Source: CAYXVU01 sp964468725
GTDB taxonomy: Bacteria > Acidobacteriota > Blastocatellia > UBA7656
DNA: 18,612 nt
Direction of reading: 5' to 3'
NCBI GenBank assembly: GCA_964468725.1
Contig: CAYXVU010000114.1
Coordinates: 1-18,612, forward strand
Positions 15,982 to 18,612 of this stretch are shown one piece after another. Both the position numbers and the translations under genes were made by a program. Positions within the stretch are counted from its first letter, which is position 1, and every line of letters starts with the position of its first letter. The notes beneath the pieces were generated by a model. It was not told the origin of the DNA. It saw only the letters and a program-made list of their open reading frames with translations, and did no database searches.

Positions 15982-16535
15982 GGATGAGCCTCCAAAAGAT
16001 CGCGATAGATGCCCCGGTCATCGGTTCTGAAGTTCGAAAAACCCGGCGGATACAACATCTGCTGTCGCCCGTTTTCACCAACCCGCATCAGCCCGATGCT
16101 CTCTTCAACCAAAGGATGACCTTCCGCATTGGTGAGCCGTCCGCTGATTGCGCCTCCGCGAATGAGTGACAATTCGATCCCGTCAGCCTGCTCGCCCTCG
16201 CTTATGCTGATCGGCTTGCCCGACAAACCTCGGGTAAATCCGTCTGTCAAAATATGACCAGGCGCAAAGGCGGAGAGGGTGTAGGGGCCAGCGGGAACCT
16301 TGGTTAACCGATATTGCCCGCCTTCGACGGTTATTGCTTTGGCGACTGGCTCCGGTCGGTTAAAGGTTTCGGCAGCCATCAATACGACCGTGATGCCTGC
16401 CATGCCTTTATCTGCAAGCAGAACCCGCCCGCTCAGCGTCGCTGTCGGCCCTTTTTGATTGGCTGTGGTTTGTGTGGCAGCCGACACGCCGGTTAGGCAA
16501 CTCAGGGTGAAGAGCAAGCCGATGACGCTTTTCAT
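15972..16535 (-). CDS. Truncated secreted carboxypeptidase-regulatory-like protein
   Basis: The 187-aa protein has a signal peptide (MKSVIGLLFTLSCLTGVSAA) and one full repeat (TATLSGRVLLADKGMAGITV to VPAGPYTLSAFAPGHIL, about 31-96). The start of a second follows (GGAISGRLTNAEGHPLVEES), running to TDDRGIYR (171-178). In both paralogues this motif continues IYGL.PG.Y.VSAG for over 400 residues. Here nine unrelated residues (DLLEAHPCH) and a TAA follow. Those codons contain the GGAGG ribosome-binding site and ATG of the next gene, so the 3' part appears to have been lost and joined straight to that start, leaving a 10-base overlap. It is probably a decayed paralogue, though a short secreted protein could still be made. 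ATG 16535 is chosen for AGGAGG eight bases upstream; the frame extends to 16565 without support. Confidence 0.75.
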   Translation of the reverse strand: MKSVIGLLFTLSCLTGVSAATQTTANQKGPTATLSGRVLLADKGMAGITVVLMAAETFNRPEPVAKAITVEGGQYRLTKVPAGPYTLSAFAPGHILTDGFTRGLSGKPISISEGEQADGIELSLIRGGAISGRLTNAEGHPLVEESIGLMRVGENGRQQMLYPPGFSNFRTDDRGIYRDLLEAHPCH

Positions 16536-16583
16536 AGTCGTTCCTCCTTTGGCCAGCAGGTTCAACAGGCCAATGTGGAGAAG

Positions 16584-16612
16584 ATTATAGAGTGATGCGG
16601 CGCTCGTGTTCT
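16584..16612 (-). promoter_or_regulatory. Candidate promoter for the carboxypeptidase-regulatory-like genes
   Basis: On the minus strand an exact TATAAT (16589 to 16584) has a weak -35-like AGAACA 17 bases upstream (16612 to 16607). Transcription would begin near 16577, giving a leader of about 40 bases that carries the AAAGGAGG ribosome-binding site before ATG 16535. Confidence 0.5.
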
Positions 16613-16747
16613 CGAATGCGTTAGCGAATCAGCAGGAACCAAAGTCATCAACGTTTGGTCGTCGGCGATTGTAGTATCAATCTCTGAGGGTTGCAACGAC
16701 TATCTGGCCTAACTAGATGCTGCGCCGCTCAATTGGCAACCAAGCCC

Positions 16748-16769
16748 CCCAATTTTTTAGAAAGTTGGG
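16748..16769. other. Imperfect hairpin in the divergent intergenic region
   Basis: CCCAA and TTGGG form a five-base stem, extended by one G-U pair and three T-A pairs around a TTAG loop. No T-tract follows on either strand in the position a terminator needs. It lies between the two candidate promoters and may be a regulator site or chance structure. Confidence 0.3.
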
Positions 16770-16824
16770 CTATATCGCACACTCTCCGCACTTGTAGGTT
16801 GCGGTAAGTGTTGGAAAATGAGTC

Positions 16825-16853
16825 TTGACAAATTTCTTCTCCGGCTCATAATG
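16825..16853 (+). promoter_or_regulatory. Candidate sigma-70-type promoter for the J-domain/PilZ gene
   Basis: A perfect TTGACA (16825-16830) is separated by 17 bases from CATAAT (16848-16853), a five-of-six match to TATAAT. Transcription would begin near 16860, giving a leader of about 75 bases before ATG 16936. Confidence 0.6.
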
Positions 16854-16918
16854 AGCGGGTTTTACGGCTCCAAACTCCCTGCTTTGCTCCCTCTCTTCAA
16901 CCCTACAAAACAATGGCG

Positions 16919-16927
16919 TAGGAGGTG
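16919..16927 (+). promoter_or_regulatory. Strong ribosome-binding site of the J-domain/PilZ gene
   Basis: TAGGAGGTG is a near-complete match to the 16S rRNA 3' end and lies eight bases before ATG 16936. It is the strongest ribosome-binding site in the window and fixes this start. Confidence 0.8.
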
Positions 16928-16935
16928 CAAGGCAT

Positions 16936-18147
16936 ATGCAGACCTCTCAAAACGACCCTCGCGTCGCCCACCCCTCGACACGGAGATCGGAATCCAGCGT
17001 CGAGCAAAAGAAAAAGAGGCTCATTGAACTCGGACAATTGCTGCGCCGCATTGAGGCAAGCAATATCTGCTACCACGTTTTGAATGTCGAGCGCGACGCC
17101 GGTTTGGAGGAGGTTCAGAGAGCCTATCGACAGACTCTCCCCATCTTGTTTCCGCCTTACTCCTTCGCCTCAACCTTGCCGGAGGACATCAAAGCGCGTA
17201 TGGAACGGGCTGCTGATAAGGCATATCAAGCGTTGAAAACGCTTGCTTTATGGGAAAAGCGGTCGGCTTACGATCAAGTGACTCCAACCCAAGCTGGATA
17301 CCCAGTTAGCCGGGCGCGTGACCGCAACCCCGATGCTCAAGGGATGGTTTCCGGCTCGCTGCGATCAACAGCGGCTTCCCCGACCGAGCAACCGCCCGCC
17401 AAGCAAGAAGACTCTGGCAGGTTTGCTCAACCATCCGGCATAAACCTCTCTGCGCCTTGCTTCAGCGATTATCTGCAGGGCGCGGAGTCAAAAGATAGTC
17501 GCCGCCGTTCAGAACGGATCAAGTTATCGCTGCCGGTGCGCGTTGCCGGTCACGATAAGAAGCAAGGGAAATGGCAACAGGTCACCGAGACAATAGACCT
17601 CAGCCGAACCGGCTTGAATCTGCGATTGCGTAAGTATTTGCGGCACGGGATGGTGGTCTACCTGACCTTGCCTTTGCCCGACAAGTTACGCAGCCACGCC
17701 TACGGTGCTCCGAGTTACAACGTCTATGCATTGGTGCGACGGGTCGGGGCTGCCAAAAACGGCGTGCGTGTCATCGGCTTGGAATTTATCGGCGAGCATC
17801 CGCCGATGGGCTATCTGGAAAAGCCCTGGATGGTCTTTCGAACCAAGAGTTGGTCGGGACGTGATCGGCGCCGTGTGCCGCGCAAGCCGAAGAACGAACT
17901 CTTTCAGATTGAATATTTTAGCGAAGCGGGTAAACGGTTGGCGCAAGAGACGGCGCGCGGCGAAGATGGCAGTTCGATGGGACTACGGTTGTGTGTACGG
18001 ATGGCTCCTGCCGAGTTCGATTTTGTCCGCGTTGTTTCTGCTAATCGAACCTTGAACTGCCTGGCTTATGTGTGCAACCGCTTCATCGGCAAAGACGGTA
18101 TGGAAAGACTTTGCCTTGAATTTGCCCATGCCCCTGTAGACTCCTGA
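16936..18147 (+). CDS. J-domain-like and tandem PilZ domain protein
   Basis: The 403-aa cytoplasmic protein has three parts. Residues about 43-115 resemble a DnaJ J-domain (CYHVLNVERDAGLEEVQRAYR, then AADKAYQALKTL...KRSAYDQV), but the HPD motif that stimulates DnaK is replaced around LFPP (71-74). A low-complexity linker spans about 116-185. A PilZ domain covers about 186-290, with the cyclic-di-GMP signature intact: R190-x3-R194 (RRRSER) and D221-x-S223-x-x-G226 (DLSRTG). A second, degenerate PilZ-like unit covers about 309-397 (RDRRRVPRK, then DGSSMGLRLCV). No membrane helix is seen. The likely role is cyclic-di-GMP sensing with signalling through partner proteins. The neighbouring polysaccharide locus suggests, without proving, a link to exopolysaccharide control. 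Expression should be good, given the strong promoter and ribosome-binding site. Confidence 0.8.
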   Translation: MQTSQNDPRVAHPSTRRSESSVEQKKKRLIELGQLLRRIEASNICYHVLNVERDAGLEEVQRAYRQTLPILFPPYSFASTLPEDIKARMERAADKAYQALKTLALWEKRSAYDQVTPTQAGYPVSRARDRNPDAQGMVSGSLRSTAASPTEQPPAKQEDSGRFAQPSGINLSAPCFSDYLQGAESKDSRRRSERIKLSLPVRVAGHDKKQGKWQQVTETIDLSRTGLNLRLRKYLRHGMVVYLTLPLPDKLRSHAYGAPSYNVYALVRRVGAAKNGVRVIGLEFIGEHPPMGYLEKPWMVFRTKSWSGRDRRRVPRKPKNELFQIEYFSEAGKRLAQETARGEDGSSMGLRLCVRMAPAEFDFVRVVSANRTLNCLAYVCNRFIGKDGMERLCLEFAHAPVDS

Positions 18148-18561
18148 CGCTTTCTGAATTGGGCTTCCTGAGCACAGAGACCAGATTTTCTGGAACGGTA
18201 GTAGACGGCGTATGGATACAAGGTATCCATACTTTCAATGAAAGCGTTTGGAAATATCTTCGCTCTCTGCCAGTATATGGCTGATTTTCCTTCACATACG
18301 CTGATTTGGCTGTTTTGAAAGTAAGATTTTTCAATCCTGAGTTGTGGCATATTGGGTGCTATGGTACTATGAGCCTCACATTAGGTCCCGGTTAAGGTTC
18401 GCACGGATTGAAATTAGGATTCTGGACCTGAATTCTTGACGACTAGCACGGCAATTAAGCTGCAGTTCGGGCTAGATTTAATAAGTAGGAATTAAAGTTT
18501 GCTTGACCTTTGGTTAAGCGCCGAGTGTGAAATTTCCAATTACCTTTGGAGAGGGATTAAG
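18148..18561. other. Intergenic region with a dyad and AT-rich 3' half
   Basis: No convincing gene was found. A minus-strand frame at 18066-18350 overlaps the end of the PilZ gene, lacks a recognisable pattern and is judged spurious. A strong dyad lies at 18210-18232, with a second short palindrome (CTTTCA-A-TGAAAG, 18232-18244) directly adjoining it. A TTGACC at 18503-18508 is a possible -35 for the right-edge gene, but no good -10 lies 16-18 bases after it. Confidence 0.45.
18210..18232. terminator. Ten-bp dyad after the J-domain/PilZ gene
   Basis: GTATGGATAC and GTATCCATAC form a perfect ten-base-pair stem around AAG, 62 bases after the stop codon. It could end the transcript, but the stem is AT-rich and no T-run follows, so a regulator-binding operator is an equal possibility. 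Confidence 0.4.
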
Positions 18562-18612
18562 ATGAGAAGAAAACAAACCGTACTGATGGCAGTGCTGGCG
18601 GTGGCGATGACA
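18562..18612 (+). CDS. Partial secreted or membrane protein (first 17 codons)
   Basis: ATG 18562 is preceded by GGAGAGGG six bases upstream. The visible start, MRRKQTVLMAVLAVAMT, has the basic n-region and hydrophobic core of a signal peptide. The rest is outside the window, so the product cannot be named. It is co-directional with the J-domain/PilZ gene, but the gap of about 400 bases suggests a separate promoter. Confidence 0.6.
   Translation, partial: MRRKQTVLMAVLAVAMT

Larger units (their letters stand above)
16536..16935. other. Divergent intergenic region
   Basis: This gap of about 400 bases separates the leftward carboxypeptidase-regulatory-like genes from the rightward J-domain/PilZ gene. 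It holds a candidate promoter for each direction, one hairpin near its centre and strong ribosome-binding sites at both ends. The small frame at 16818-17027 runs into the J-domain/PilZ gene in another frame and is judged spurious. Confidence 0.6.

Noticed and set aside
18066..18350. Minus-strand 94-codon frame after the PilZ gene
   Set aside because: It overlaps the PilZ coding end, runs through the dyad and has no ribosome-binding site or recognisable pattern.
18503..18531. TTGACC with a TGTGAA-like -10 as promoter for the right-edge gene
   Set aside because: The -10 matches TATAAT at only three positions, which is too weak to list as a promoter.

Overview
The window looks like GC-rich bacterial chromosome, most likely Acidobacteriota and probably Blastocatellia. 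This is inferred from the style of the content: several large secreted proteins built from carboxypeptidase-regulatory-like repeats, a J-domain/PilZ fusion, and an exopolysaccharide locus resembling exosortase-associated loci. No rRNA, tRNA, CRISPR array, transposase or phage gene was seen, so the taxonomic call is moderate only.

Layout. At the left edge (1-143, minus strand) is the start of a small coiled-coil gene, followed by about 370 bases with no convincing gene. From 518 to 9036 lies a tightly packed plus-strand polysaccharide operon: heparinase II/III-fold protein, AsnB-type amidotransferase, GT4 glycosyltransferase, formyltransferase-fold protein, NodB-type polysaccharide deacetylase and GDP-mannose 6-dehydrogenase (AlgD). 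Two junctions are ATGA overlaps. A 7-base-periodic inverted repeat sits between the deacetylase and algD. A kinase-fold protein that has lost its catalytic residues (9044-10021) and an ExeA/MshM-type AAA ATPase (10192-11055) follow on the same strand.

The minus strand then carries, reading right to left from 16535: a truncated secreted carboxypeptidase-regulatory-like protein, two full-length paralogues (640 and 628 aa), and prmC (HemK) at 11086-11946, which converges on the ATPase. A roughly 400-base divergent intergenic region holds a plausible promoter for each direction. To its right a 403-aa protein joins a degenerate J-domain to one good and one degenerate PilZ domain. After a further 400 bases with a strong dyad, the first 17 codons of a signal-peptide protein run off the right edge.

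Working model (inference). AlgD supplies GDP-mannuronate, and the glycosyltransferase builds a uronic-acid-containing polymer. The amidotransferase, formyltransferase-like protein and deacetylase tailor sugar substituents, and the heparinase-fold lyase trims or recycles the product. The pseudokinase and the AAA ATPase may be assembly or export accessories. The PilZ protein offers a possible cyclic-di-GMP link. No polymerase, flippase, outer-membrane channel or exosortase is visible, so the rest of the machinery must lie elsewhere.
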